DNA from: JASSUD01 sp031963405
GTDB taxonomy: Bacteria; Pseudomonadota; Gammaproteobacteria; Burkholderiales; Burkholderiaceae
Length of the DNA stretch: 64,000 nucleotides
Assembly (NCBI GenBank): GCA_031963405.1
Contig: JASSUJ010000001.1
Location: forward strand, 1,302,001-1,366,000
Direction: 5' to 3'
Shown here: in pieces, positions 35,238 through 43,883 of the stretch
Position numbering within the stretch: position 1 is the stretch's first letter
How the letters are laid out: each line of letters starts with the position of its first letter
Notes under the pieces: generated by a model
Database searches by the model: none
What the model was told of the DNA's origin: nothing
The model's input: only the letters and a program-made list of their open reading frames with translations
Program-made: the position numbers and the translations under genes

Positions 35238-36659
35238 ATGCTAACTCTGAGTATTCCAAGCGGTTCTTCTAGGTCCACACAATACACGCATACACAACCA
35301 GAAATAGGGTCGACTCAGGCTTCTAATTCGCATTCTGCCGCCACGCTCGCCCTACGAGGCATTCTGAACAGTGCAAACCCAGTGCAAAACGTAAGGGCAC
35401 AAACCTCTCGTCCCACAGCTTCTAGCGGCGAAACAGCAGACAGAAATAGAGCGCCGACTCTCGAGCTTCTACACTACATAGAAAATCGATTCCGAGCAAT
35501 GATGCAAAACTGGTCATTTACTCAACAAAATCAACAAAACCTAGCCCAATCAGAAGCGTCATCGAGCCAAATTTCTAACCCATACTTTCAAAGAGCGGAA
35601 GGAATAACCCGGATGCCGTCTAGACAAACTGAGCGCCACACATACACTCGGGGGAGCTCTTCTCGACCACTCGACCCGGATATTTCCCGCCGATTAGGAA
35701 ATTTAGAACGATATATAACGCAGTTTAGGGCGCAGGAAGCCCAAGCGGCGAGCCTAATCCAAGCAGAAATGCAAGGCTCATCGAATTCCGATTTTGTAAA
35801 GACCTGGGAAGAATGGAGTAAGACTTGCGAAGAACGGGGTGTTAGAGAAAGAACACAAAAAATATTAAAAGATTTTCTAGAGAAATTATTTGAACAAAAT
35901 ATTAATAATTTCATACTAAATAGAATTGAAGATGTATTAAAAGAACTAAAAATAGAAAAAGAAAATAATGAAAATATTTTATGGGAAAAATGCGTTGAGG
36001 TAGCTGAAGAGGTAGATAGCTCATGCACGGATGGAGCGCTAATCGGACTAGAAGAAATTGAGCTCATGATTCAAGTGCTGGAGGCTGTCAAGCTAGGAAA
36101 GGAAGGAGCAAAGATAGTACTTAAGTGTGTAAAGGAAGACCTTGTAATGAAAATTATGGCACCTTGCATTAATAAGTTCGTTAAAAAACACACACAGAAC
36201 ACAAAACGCTTTGACCCCAAAGAACTACAATTGCAGCTAATGCTCCATCTAAAAGAAGAGGAAGGAGATTTAAATCTTTCTTTAAAAAGTAAATCTATGC
36301 GCTTTCAAATTGAGGCTAAGCTTCGCGCGGAGGATATTGATGAGATAAAAGGAGAAATGCTGCTTTTGATGACCATTGAAAAGAAATTTGAATATATATT
36401 AATCAATCCCGCCTGGAAATATTACTTAAATAAAACACATGCTGGCGAGTTTAAAGAAGTGCTTGATAAAAAATATAATGAGTACATTGAATTAGAAGAA
36501 AAAGATTCAGATAATAGAATTTCAAAATATTCAGAAAAAATGGCAATTGTTTTTAAAAAAACAAATACAGCAATAGATGAATTAATAAAAGAGCTTACAT
36601 TACACTATGCGCCTGAATTTTCCTCTTTGAAAAAAGAAGCTCCTGTTCTTACCGCATAA
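35238..36659 (+). CDS. Candidate NEL-type E3 ubiquitin ligase effector without leucine-rich repeats
   Basis: 473 residues. Residues 1-175 are disordered, Ser/Thr/Gln-rich, lacking leucine-rich repeats. Residues about 185-460 follow the NEL pattern of IpaH/SspH ligases: a helical lead-in; WEKCVEVAEEVDSSCTDG, giving catalytic-type Cys-x-Asp at C263-D265; a helix resembling the post-Cys helix (LEEIELMIQVLEAVKLG); DPKELQLQLMLHLKEE; the MRF step at 354-356; RAEDIDEI; and NPAWKYYLNKTHAGEF near 390-405. NEL proteins are injected into eukaryotic cells and transfer ubiquitin through the Cys. AAGGA precedes ATG 35238. Assignment rests on recognised pattern, not alignment; an unrelated coiled-coil protein is the alternative. 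Confidence 0.7.
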   Translation: MLTLSIPSGSSRSTQYTHTQPEIGSTQASNSHSAATLALRGILNSANPVQNVRAQTSRPTASSGETADRNRAPTLELLHYIENRFRAMMQNWSFTQQNQQNLAQSEASSSQISNPYFQRAEGITRMPSRQTERHTYTRGSSSRPLDPDISRRLGNLERYITQFRAQEAQAASLIQAEMQGSSNSDFVKTWEEWSKTCEERGVRERTQKILKDFLEKLFEQNINNFILNRIEDVLKELKIEKENNENILWEKCVEVAEEVDSSCTDGALIGLEEIELMIQVLEAVKLGKEGAKIVLKCVKEDLVMKIMAPCINKFVKKHTQNTKRFDPKELQLQLMLHLKEEEGDLNLSLKSKSMRFQIEAKLRAEDIDEIKGEMLLLMTIEKKFEYILINPAWKYYLNKTHAGEFKEVLDKKYNEYIELEEKDSDNRISKYSEKMAIVFKKTNTAIDELIKELTLHYAPEFSSLKKEAPVLTA

Positions 36660-36699
36660 AAAGTTCTTTGAGAGGCTCTTTGGGCCAGAAATTTTAATT

Positions 36700-36832
36700 T
36701 AAGGAGCCTCTGTATAACCCCTGCCTTTGCTAAAAGTACCCTAGTACAAGAAATAAACAAATGCGGTCGACATGACACTGACCCTACTTTATTCAGCGTT
36801 TGCTCAGAGGATTATGCAAAGGTTTCTAACAA
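36700..36832. repeat. Degenerate palindromic element between the NEL-like gene and yacG
   Basis: CCTCTGTATAACCCCTGCC and CAGAGGATTATGCAAAGG are worn inverted arms, with GCGGTCGACATGACACTGAC inside resembling the core GCGGCGTCATGCC. Confidence 0.6.
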
Positions 36833-36885
36833 TTACGTTAACCTGCTTTTAAAAATTGAGGGAATGCGTTTTGACGGAAGCCAAT

Positions 36886-37083
36886 ATGATAACTATTGTT
36901 AATTGCCCGACTTGCCACAAAAAAGTCGAATGGAAACCCACCAGCCTCTACCGGCCGTTTTGCTCAGAGCGCTGTAAACAAATTGATCTGGGTGCTTGGG
37001 CCGCAGAGAAGTACACCATTATGGGTTCAGAATCCGCCAGTCCATCCTCCGAAGAAGATCAAAGCTCACCCAAAGATTATTAG
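36886..37083 (+). CDS. yacG: DNA gyrase inhibitor YacG
   Basis: 65-residue zinc protein that binds GyrB and limits gyrase. Zinc ligands are CPTC and FCSERC, followed by the signature QIDLGAWAAEKY. ATG 36886 (MITIVNCPTC) has GGAAG about six bases upstream and matches homologs; the TTG at 36856 would add ten residues. A short acidic tail ends the protein. Confidence 0.94.
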   Translation: MITIVNCPTCHKKVEWKPTSLYRPFCSERCKQIDLGAWAAEKYTIMGSESASPSSEEDQSSPKDY

Positions 37084-37235
37084 GCAAGCGAGGCTCTCTT
37101 TAAAAAATGAGGCTGACTGGCATGAGATAGATAGAAGTGAAATGTAGGCAATAAGGGCACTAAGTATCTATTCAAAGCCTCAAAAAAGACGGCTAGTAAA
37201 GGTGAGAAGTAATTATGTTGGGGTCCATATTTAAT

Positions 37236-38677
37236 TAGTCCGTCCTGAATAAATCGATTTTCGAATGAATTTACGCTAAAGGTGCCAAGCGATAGCCAGC
37301 ATAGGCCAACATAAAAAAGATAAAGGTAAGATATAAAAAAGCCTCAGCTTTTTGAGGATCATGCGCAGGTTATGCCCAGCACCACAAGCACGAGGGTGTC
37401 GTCAGCCTTCATGCGGCCAATCGTCGGTTCAATGGCGCTTCGTCGCCTAATGATGGCGCGTAAGGTTGCGTGTGATCCCTCGGCGTAAGCCAGCGTGATA
37501 GATTTTTACTCCGTTTATCTGCACGCCTCGGTAACCCCGCTCCACAATGGCCACCTCTGGCGTCACCTCACTCAAGATGGCTGCTTGTTCCAGTGCTTCA
37601 GCCAGCGTGTGACCGTCATAAGGGTTGTCCGGTATCGATCGAGCGCCCACCACTAAACCTTCCTTGTGCGTCGTGGTAATTGACACCTTGACACCAAACT
37701 CATAGGGCTTACGGGCCTTGCCCTTAGCAATGCATTCCACTTCTGGCGCGTGCAAGGCATAAAGTTTGTTCTTGTCTTTGGGCTCTTGAGCAATGATGCG
37801 TTTTGTGCGTGCCAACAACTCTCGCAAGGCATCGCGACTTGGCTCAGTGACTGACTCGATTTGCCGCTCAACATCACGCATCCTACTCGTGAACGCAAAG
37901 TGCGTAACGTCCGACGCATGCGTTTGTATTGCTTCGCGTGCGCATAACGACCGATCTGACTTGATAGGCGAGGTGCAATTCGGTTGTGGTTTTGCCTGAG
38001 CTTTAAACCGTGGCGCGCTGCGGCCTTCACTAAATGCGCTCGACAACGCTCAAGCAAGCGTGAATCCGTTGGATGCGCGATCGCTTTCTCCATCAACGTC
38101 GTGTCAACGATCACGCGTTTTACACTTGATGCTTGAATCACCCCGCACCGCTTAGCCGCCTCAATCGTCTCAGCTAATAGCTCTTCGACTCCCGCTTCAC
38201 CTAGTCGCTTACGCCAACGTGTCAGACTGGATGGGTCTATCGGTGCCTTCGTTTGCAGATACGTCTCTCCGGTGAAGTATTGTTGATAGGGATTTTCCAC
38301 CCAACCCCACACCACTTCTTCATCAGACAAGCCATACATGTATTGCAAATACAGTAAACCCACTATCAAGCGAGGTGAGGTCGCTGGGCGACCTCTTTCT
38401 GAAGTGAAGCTTTCGCTCATTAAGGCACTGCGTCGATCCCAGTTGATCACCTTTGATAACCGCACCAACGGATAATTCATATTGACCTGTTCGTCTAGCG
38501 GCTGTCGGAATAAATCTCCCGTACTCGTCACACGTATCTTTGGCCCCATCCATTCCTCGCCTCAATTTGCAGAATTTAGTCGCTCCTCTATATGCCTATT
38601 TCTTGCAATTTTTGTAAGCCTTCTTTGGCATTCCGCCTTTTTAGCACGCAGATTACAGAATTGTTCAGGACCGACTA
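37236..38677 (-). mobile_element. Degraded IS5-family insertion sequence
   Basis: Terminal inverted repeats TAGTCCGTCCTGAAT (left, 37236) and TTCAGGACCGACTA (right, ending 38677) match at 13 of 15 positions when inverted. The element is about 1.44 kb and encodes a broken transposase on the minus strand. No clear target duplication was found. It inserted beside a family B repeat arm (GTTGGGGTCCATATTTAA). Confidence 0.8.
37325..38549 (-). pseudogene. IS5-family transposase, frameshifted and partly deleted
   Basis: The frame from 38549 reads a normal IS5-type N-terminus (MSESFTSERGRPATSPRLIVG; SLTRWRKRLGEAGVEELL; VDTTLMEKAIAHPTDSRLL) up to YAHAKQYKRMRRTLR. Homology then shifts frame near 37890 (RMRDVERQIESVTEPSRDAL to VERGYRGVQINGVKIYH) and shifts again near 37450 (RRSAIEPTIGRMKADD). 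A stretch of roughly 20 codons seems missing before CGAGHNLRMILKKLRLFY. With at least two frameshifts and a deletion it cannot make active transposase. Confidence 0.85.
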
Positions 38678-39042
38678 TTTAGAAAAACTACGCGTTATAT
38701 TTCTCCTCAGAAGTTAGTCGCAACTTTGATCTAACTGGGTTGATCGTGAGCTACGTTACTAGATACTTCGTTTCATTCAGCGTTAAACGTTAAGCGTATC
38801 TATCAGAATAATTAATAGCAGGGGAATGATGAAAAGAGAGATGCTTTTGCGAAGTGTTGTGCGGAGGATTCTTGGTTTTAGATAGGAAGATATGAGGGAG
38901 AGGGGCTTAATCTTGATGACAAGATGTAGATTTTAAGGCAGGGCAGAGACTGATTTACTTTATAGAATGGCAATTAAAACCTACAGAAAACAGGATAGAA
39001 GGTGAGGCCAGTCAGAAAAGGATGCTCTTTCTGGCCTAAGCT
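38678..39042. other. Non-coding gap between IS and ORFan
   Basis: No supportable gene. CATTCAGCGTTAAACG near 38775 resembles CCAGCGTTAAACGATAACGG just before the IS fragment at 40211, so this may also be duplicated IS-adjacent DNA. Confidence 0.45.
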
Positions 39043-39786
39043 TTACTCTGTCACTGTGCTGAAATCCATGGACCCCGCAAAGTTTGCTGTTGTCCCTGAT
39101 TTGGTTGAGCTTGCTTTTACTATCCTTGATCTCCCCAGGGTTCCTGAACCTATCTCTATTGTTGTTGATCTCCCCGCTAGATTTTCATTTGAGACTGAAC
39201 CTGCTGTTGTTCTTGACCTCAGTCTTCCTGCTAGTGGTGAATCCGTCTCTACCGCCGCTATTGGATTTGGATTGGCTTGCTCCTGAAGAAGAGTCGCCAG
39301 AGATCCATCTGAAGCGGCACCTAGCGCATAGTTTAGTAGTGACTCTGCTTCTTCTCGGGGATAGATCGGAGCTATAGGTTCGCGTTCGGCCAGCACTGGC
39401 CGAGTCTGAAATGCAATCATATGCTTTTTATCATTAATCTCAATTAATTGATTATTAATAGCAGTCAATTGTCGATTGGACCGTAAAATATATAAGAGAC
39501 CAGCAACCATAGCGAGCAGATAAACTAAGGAAAAAACACGAGAATAAAAGATGATGGGTGAATCAATTTCTATTTTTTCTATATCTTTTTCATCCATTAC
39601 TGAAAGAACTACCATAGCAATAAAAAGAGGAGCGACTCCTAACGTCAGAATCAATTTCTCAGCTTTAGATGCTTTGGATTCAATGTCTTTAATTTTTTCA
39701 TCTAACTCTTTTTTTTCGTTATCTAATTTTGCCAATGAATTAAAAGTCCCATATGTATTTGGAGGAATATTATTGTTTATGGGCAT
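39043..39786 (-). CDS. Hypothetical protein with coiled coil and two membrane segments
   Basis: 247 residues, not recognised. Residues 17-45 are a charged helix (KLDNEKKELDEKIKDIESKA). Membrane segments lie at about 46-64 (ILTLGVAPLFIAMVVLSVM) and 82-103 (VFSLVYLLAMVAGLLYILR). The C-terminal half is disordered, Ser/Thr-rich. AAAGGTGA precedes the ATG by about eight bases, supporting expression. It lies between an IS and a fragment of a related IS, so it may have been carried or trapped by them. The two-TM layout recalls the ORFan at 18781-19200, without visible sequence identity. Confidence 0.65.
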   Translation of the reverse strand: MPINNNIPPNTYGTFNSLAKLDNEKKELDEKIKDIESKASKAEKLILTLGVAPLFIAMVVLSVMDEKDIEKIEIDSPIIFYSRVFSLVYLLAMVAGLLYILRSNRQLTAINNQLIEINDKKHMIAFQTRPVLAEREPIAPIYPREEAESLLNYALGAASDGSLATLLQEQANPNPIAAVETDSPLAGRLRSRTTAGSVSNENLAGRSTTIEIGSGTLGRSRIVKASSTKSGTTANFAGSMDFSTVTE

Positions 39787-40210
39787 AATAAATCACCTTT
39801 ATCCATAAAAAAATTATTGCTGGCCAGTTTCTTTTATTAGAAATATTTTTAAAAAAATTATGATGTTTAAAAATGTTTGCTAAAATTTTTCTATCAACGG
39901 TAATAAAAATTTTGCGAGTAAGGTGTTATTTATATTTTTTGTGGGACTTGCCAAAATAAATTGGTGCAATAGAAAAATCTCAGGATTTGAGTCACTATTT
40001 ATGTCTAGGAGGGAGATTTGCAATAAATATATTGTTGGCCCGCAAAGCAATTTGGCCTACGTCTTCAGCAAGTAATGTGCCGCCCTGAGCTTGGTTATGC
40101 GCAGCGAGCAGCATCTCGGTGTAAAGATTTAAGGAAAATGTCCACCAATAAGTGGGGGAGTGCTTAGTTGTGAAGTAAAGCTCTGCTTGTTTAATCCAGC
40201 GTTAAACGAT
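39787..40210. other. AT-rich gap upstream of the ORFan
   Basis: Contains the promoter region of the minus-strand ORFan. No hrpII box (CGAA-N16-CGAA on this strand) and no gene were found. Confidence 0.45.
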
Positions 40211-40424
40211 AACGGATGATTCATATTGATCTGTTCGTCTAGCGGCTGTCGGAATAAATCTCCCGTACTCCTCACACTCGTCTTTGGCCCCATCCATTTC
40301 CATTCTTCGTCTAAATTTGCAGGCTTTATTATCCTTATTTCTCTATTTCTTGCAATTTAGGAAAGCCTTCTTCGTTCTTCTACCTTCGTAGCGCGGGGCT
40401 TACAGAATTATTCAGGGCCGACTA
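40211..40424 (-). mobile_element. IS remnant: right-end fragment of a related IS
   Basis: Closely repeats the right 210 bp of the IS at 37236-38677, in the same orientation: AACGGATGATTCATATTGAT, TCTAGCGGCTGTCGGAATAA and the terminal TTCAGGGCCGACTA ending at 40424. Diverged by scattered substitutions, so it is an older copy or relative. The right flank ATTAAACTTTTTACCCCAAC mirrors the left flank of the intact-ended IS (GTTGGGG...ATTTAAT). Confidence 0.8.
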
Positions 40425-40461
40425 ATTAAACTTTTTACCCCAACAGACACACCACCCACCT

Positions 40462-40893
40462 CTATTTTTTGCTCTTTTCTAGCACTTCTTTTTCATCAGC
40501 AGCTAGCCACTCCAAAACGGGAATCATAGCTGGCAAAAGTGGAGTCACCGTAACGGGTAGAGACTGCCAGGCCAGCGCTTGTCCTTCGCGGCCGGCTGGT
40601 TCACCCTGCCAAGCAGTAACCTTACAGAAGAAAAGGCGCACATGAGCATGCGCATAATGATGTTCGAGTACCTTCCAACGCTGGCAAGTTTGGACAGTAA
40701 TGCCTAATTCCTCCTGCAATTCGCGTGCGAGCGCAACTTCAACTGATTCATCCAGCTCTAGTTTGCCTCCCGGAAATTCCCAATAGCCTTCATACGTTTT
40801 TCCGCTAGGGCGCTGCGCTAGCAAAATACCTGATGCGCCAATTAAGACGCCAACCGCTACGTCAGTGATAGGAGTTTGTTTAGGAGTGTGCAT
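40462..40893 (-). CDS. mutT: Nudix hydrolase, MutT family (8-oxo-dGTP diphosphatase)
   Basis: 143 residues with the Nudix box GGKLELDESVEVALARELQE and the MutT landmarks LLAQRPSGKTYEGYWEFPGG. Removes oxidised dGTP from the nucleotide pool. In relatives it follows yacG; here about 3.4 kb of IS and ORFan sequence separate them. Confidence 0.92.
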   Translation of the reverse strand: MHTPKQTPITDVAVGVLIGASGILLAQRPSGKTYEGYWEFPGGKLELDESVEVALARELQEELGITVQTCQRWKVLEHHYAHAHVRLFFCKVTAWQGEPAGREGQALAWQSLPVTVTPLLPAMIPVLEWLAADEKEVLEKSKK

Positions 40894-40934
40894 AAGAATA
40901 AGAAGCTACAGTGCTCTGCTCACGCACCGCACTG

Positions 40935-41000
40935 TTTTAGGTAGGGAAGGTTTGCCTAACTCGGGGCGGTGTCATGCCTCTTTACTGCCGGACTACGCAG
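40935..41000. repeat. Half copy of the palindromic element upstream of mutT
   Basis: GGTAGGGAAGGTTTGCCTAA, then GGGGCGGTGTCATGCCTC, resembles the left arm and core of copies at 58107 and 62606. No right arm is seen. Confidence 0.6.
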
Positions 41001-41150
41001 TCCTTTCTTAGAATAAAATCAATTCCTGAAGGCCACTAAGGCTGTGATTTGGGCTGTTGTCAAATACGGCGAGATCGTAAGGATCTTCGCATCGTCTAGC
41101 CACACTCACGCTTTATTACCTCAACCGCGAGCCACTTCGTTGGCAGCCTT

Positions 41151-42038
41151 TTAAATCTTTGGCAATTGATTGCTAGCCGCGTGCTGTCCAACCCAATCAC
41201 ACGCGAACTGCCAAGCCACTCGCCCTGAGCGTGAACCACGCTCGAGTGCCCACACAAGTGCTGGCTGCTGCGCGGCGGTAAGCTTGGCATCGGCGCAACC
41301 TAATTGCTTAAGCCAATGGTTAACAATCTGCAGATAATCCGCTTGTTTAAAAGGATGAAAACTAACCCACAAACCAAACCGCTCAGACAGCGAAATTTTT
41401 TCTTCGATCACCTCGCCAGGATGAATTTCACCGTCCTCGGCAGGCTGATAGCTTTGGTTATCGCGTCCATACTCTGGCAACAGATGGCGGCGGTTTGAGG
41501 TGGCATAGATGAGCAGATTGCTAGCTTGTGCAGCAATTGAGCCGTCTAGCGCCACTTTTAAGGCTTTATAGCCTGAGTCACCCTGCTCAAACGATAGGTC
41601 ATCGCAAAACACAATAAAGCGCTCCGGGCGCTGTGCGATTAAATCAACGATATCAGCCAGCTCGTGTAAATCATCTTTATCCACTTCAATCAAGCGCAGG
41701 CCATCCGCTGCGAAATGGTTTAAGCACGCTTTGATTAATGAAGATTTGCCTGTGCCACGGGCGCCTGTAAGCAAGACATTATTCGCTGGCAGTCGATTCA
41801 CAAATTGCCGCGTGTTTTGCTCAAGCAGCTGCTTTTGCCGCTCAACATGATGTAAATCAGCAAGCTTAATCGATGACAAATTAGACACCGGCTGCAAATA
41901 ACTGCGCCCCTGGCGCTTACGCCAACGAAAAGCCACCGATGCATTCCAATCCACCGTACTCACAGCAGGCGGCAGCATGGCTTCAACGCGATCTAGCAGT
42001 TTTTCGGCACGCGCTAAAAAGGAGGTGACGCCCATCAT
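41151..42038 (-). CDS. DUF815-family AAA ATPase
   Basis: 295 residues with Walker A GARGTGKSSLI (near 96-106) and Walker B-like FIVFCDDLSFE. DUF815 ATPases are widespread beside argJ and secA in beta-proteobacteria; their job is not known. The start overlaps the argJ stop by one base, so it is translationally coupled to argJ. The C-terminal region holds an arginine-finger-like GSRSGRVAWQF. Confidence 0.9.
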   Translation of the reverse strand: MMGVTSFLARAEKLLDRVEAMLPPAVSTVDWNASVAFRWRKRQGRSYLQPVSNLSSIKLADLHHVERQKQLLEQNTRQFVNRLPANNVLLTGARGTGKSSLIKACLNHFAADGLRLIEVDKDDLHELADIVDLIAQRPERFIVFCDDLSFEQGDSGYKALKVALDGSIAAQASNLLIYATSNRRHLLPEYGRDNQSYQPAEDGEIHPGEVIEEKISLSERFGLWVSFHPFKQADYLQIVNHWLKQLGCADAKLTAAQQPALVWALERGSRSGRVAWQFACDWVGQHAASNQLPKI

Positions 42039-43273
42039 TACGAGCGGTAATCCGCATTGATAGTGACATAATCATGCGATAAATCGCATGTCCACAGCGT
42101 CGCTTGCGCGTCACCACGCCCAAGTACCACGCGTATCGTTATTTCGCTTTGTTGCATTACCCGCTGCCCCTCTTCTTCGCGATAACCCGAGTAACGGCCG
42201 CCCTCTTTCACCACCAGTACATCATTCAGGTAAAGATCGATTTTGTCAGTCTCACAAGGCCCTATATCAGCATAACCAATCGCACACAAAATACGGCCGA
42301 GGTTCGGATCAGAGGCAAAAAAAGCCGTTTTAACCAGCTGCGAGCCGCCAATTGAATAAGCTACTTTACGGCACTCTTCAACGCTTGCGCCGCCTTCGAT
42401 TTGCAGGGTAATAAATTTAGTGGCACCTTCTCCATCGCGCACAATCAACTGCGCGAGAGACTGGGCAAAAGCAGTTAAAGCATCCCGCAGGGCAAAATAA
42501 GCTGGCTCTTCAGTCGAGGTGATGGGCGGCAGTGATGTTTTACCCGAAGCGATCAACATAAACGAGTCGTTGGTCGACGTATCGCCATCAATGCTAATGC
42601 AATTAAAAGATCGGTCAGCGACGTATTTCACCAAGGTGTCAAGCACCGGCTGCGCAACTGCAGCATCAGTCGCGATGAAACCTAACATGGTGGCCATATT
42701 GGGACGAATCATCCCCGCGCCTTTGCTGATACCTGTTACGGTAATCGGATGTCCATCAATAGTGATTTGCTGCGACACAGCTTTGGCTTGAGTATCGGTG
42801 GTCATAATTGCGCGGGCAGCCGCATGCCAATTTGTCGCAGCACGATTAGCCCAAGCAGTGGGTAACGCGGCCTTAATACGTTCAACCGGCAAGGCCTCAA
42901 GAATCACCCCTGTCGAAAATGGCAGTACTTGAGCCGGCGTCAAATCTGCTACATCGGCAAGCGCCGCACAGGTCTCATGCGCATGCGCAAGTCCCAACTG
43001 CCCCATACCGGCATTGGCATTGCCCGCGTTAATCAGCAACGCACGAATGCCCGCGCCGCCAGCCCGTACGCTCGCCAAATGTGAGCGACTCACTGTCACC
43101 GGTGCTGCGCAAAACTGGTTAGTGGTAAATACGCCTGCCACAGTGGCGCCTTCATCCAGCGCAATCACCAACAAATCTAAGCGATCGGGATAACGAATAT
43201 GCGCTTGCGCACAACCCAGCGTCACACCAGCAATTGGGTATAACTGACCCATCGGGGGGAAATTAACAGCCAT
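42038..43273 (-). CDS. argJ: Bifunctional glutamate N-acetyltransferase / ornithine acetyltransferase
   Basis: Makes N-acetylglutamate and recycles the acetyl group in arginine synthesis. 411 residues; the self-cleavage motif KGAGMIRPNMATMLGF has the Ala-Thr bond whose Thr becomes the nucleophile. INAGNANAG and STGVILEALP are family motifs. It implies that arginine synthesis is at least partly retained. Confidence 0.96.
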   Translation of the reverse strand: MAVNFPPMGQLYPIAGVTLGCAQAHIRYPDRLDLLVIALDEGATVAGVFTTNQFCAAPVTVSRSHLASVRAGGAGIRALLINAGNANAGMGQLGLAHAHETCAALADVADLTPAQVLPFSTGVILEALPVERIKAALPTAWANRAATNWHAAARAIMTTDTQAKAVSQQITIDGHPITVTGISKGAGMIRPNMATMLGFIATDAAVAQPVLDTLVKYVADRSFNCISIDGDTSTNDSFMLIASGKTSLPPITSTEEPAYFALRDALTAFAQSLAQLIVRDGEGATKFITLQIEGGASVEECRKVAYSIGGSQLVKTAFFASDPNLGRILCAIGYADIGPCETDKIDLYLNDVLVVKEGGRYSGYREEEGQRVMQQSEITIRVVLGRGDAQATLWTCDLSHDYVTINADYRS

Positions 43274-43371
43274 AAGACACCATTAGCAGAGCTTAATACG
43301 AGAGAAAAATGAGGCTAGTTAGGGGGGGACAATGAATCAATCAACGCTCACCTGAATAGGCTCTTAAAACT

Positions 43372-43470
43372 TGTTCACGATCTTCAAAAGTGGGTTGGGC
43401 TGGGGTTTTTCTTCGCCACCCCAACATCACGACCTCAAGGATGATTTCTAAGATTGAGAACAAGTCCTTA
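43372..43470. repeat. Family B repeat upstream of argJ
   Basis: AACTTGTTCACGATC and GATTGAGAACAAGT are worn inverted arms enclosing GTTGGGCTGGGGTTTTTCTT and CACCCCAACA, another GTTGGGG/CCCCAAC copy. Confidence 0.6.
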
Positions 43471-43478
43471 GATTGCAT

Positions 43479-43733
43479 TTATCCAATGTGAGGAAAATTT
43501 TCCGCGGCTGATGGCAAGCTACTAATCGCTCCCCTATCTTCAGGCTCTGCTTGATTGCTATCGCCTGCTTCTGTACCGCTTGGATTTTCACGTAAATTAG
43601 ATAACTGGCTTGAATCAGTATAAAAAGCAGTACTCAGCTCACTCGCAATCGGCCATTCCGCGCCCTGGAGAAAAGCCCAGACATTAGAAGCCATTCTGGT
43701 AACACTAGAAGTCATATTGTCCACTGCATCCAT
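43479..43733 (-). CDS. Small hypothetical protein
   Basis: 84 residues: MDAVDNMTSSVTRMASNVWA, a short amphipathic start, then a disordered acidic Ser/Asn/Glu-rich tail (NPSGTEAGDSNQAEPEDRGA). No family recognised. AAGGTGG lies about seven bases before the ATG, which supports it being translated. No hrpII box upstream. Could be a small secreted or chance ORF. Confidence 0.5.
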   Translation of the reverse strand: MDAVDNMTSSVTRMASNVWAFLQGAEWPIASELSTAFYTDSSQLSNLRENPSGTEAGDSNQAEPEDRGAISSLPSAAENFPHIG

Positions 43734-43883
43734 GACAATCCACCTTTTTAAAAAAGCGATAAAGTTTAACGGCTAATCAAATACTTCCTAAGGCATGACT
43801 CAAAAGCTAGACAAAAAGCAGCCTGTAACGTCTACCTAGCAAAGCGCTAGGCTTGTCTAATCAGTTCGCCTATTCAAGTACGC

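Noticed and set aside
37447..38046. 199-residue frame as an independent gene
   Set aside because: It is the continuation of the IS5-family transposase in another frame after a frameshift.
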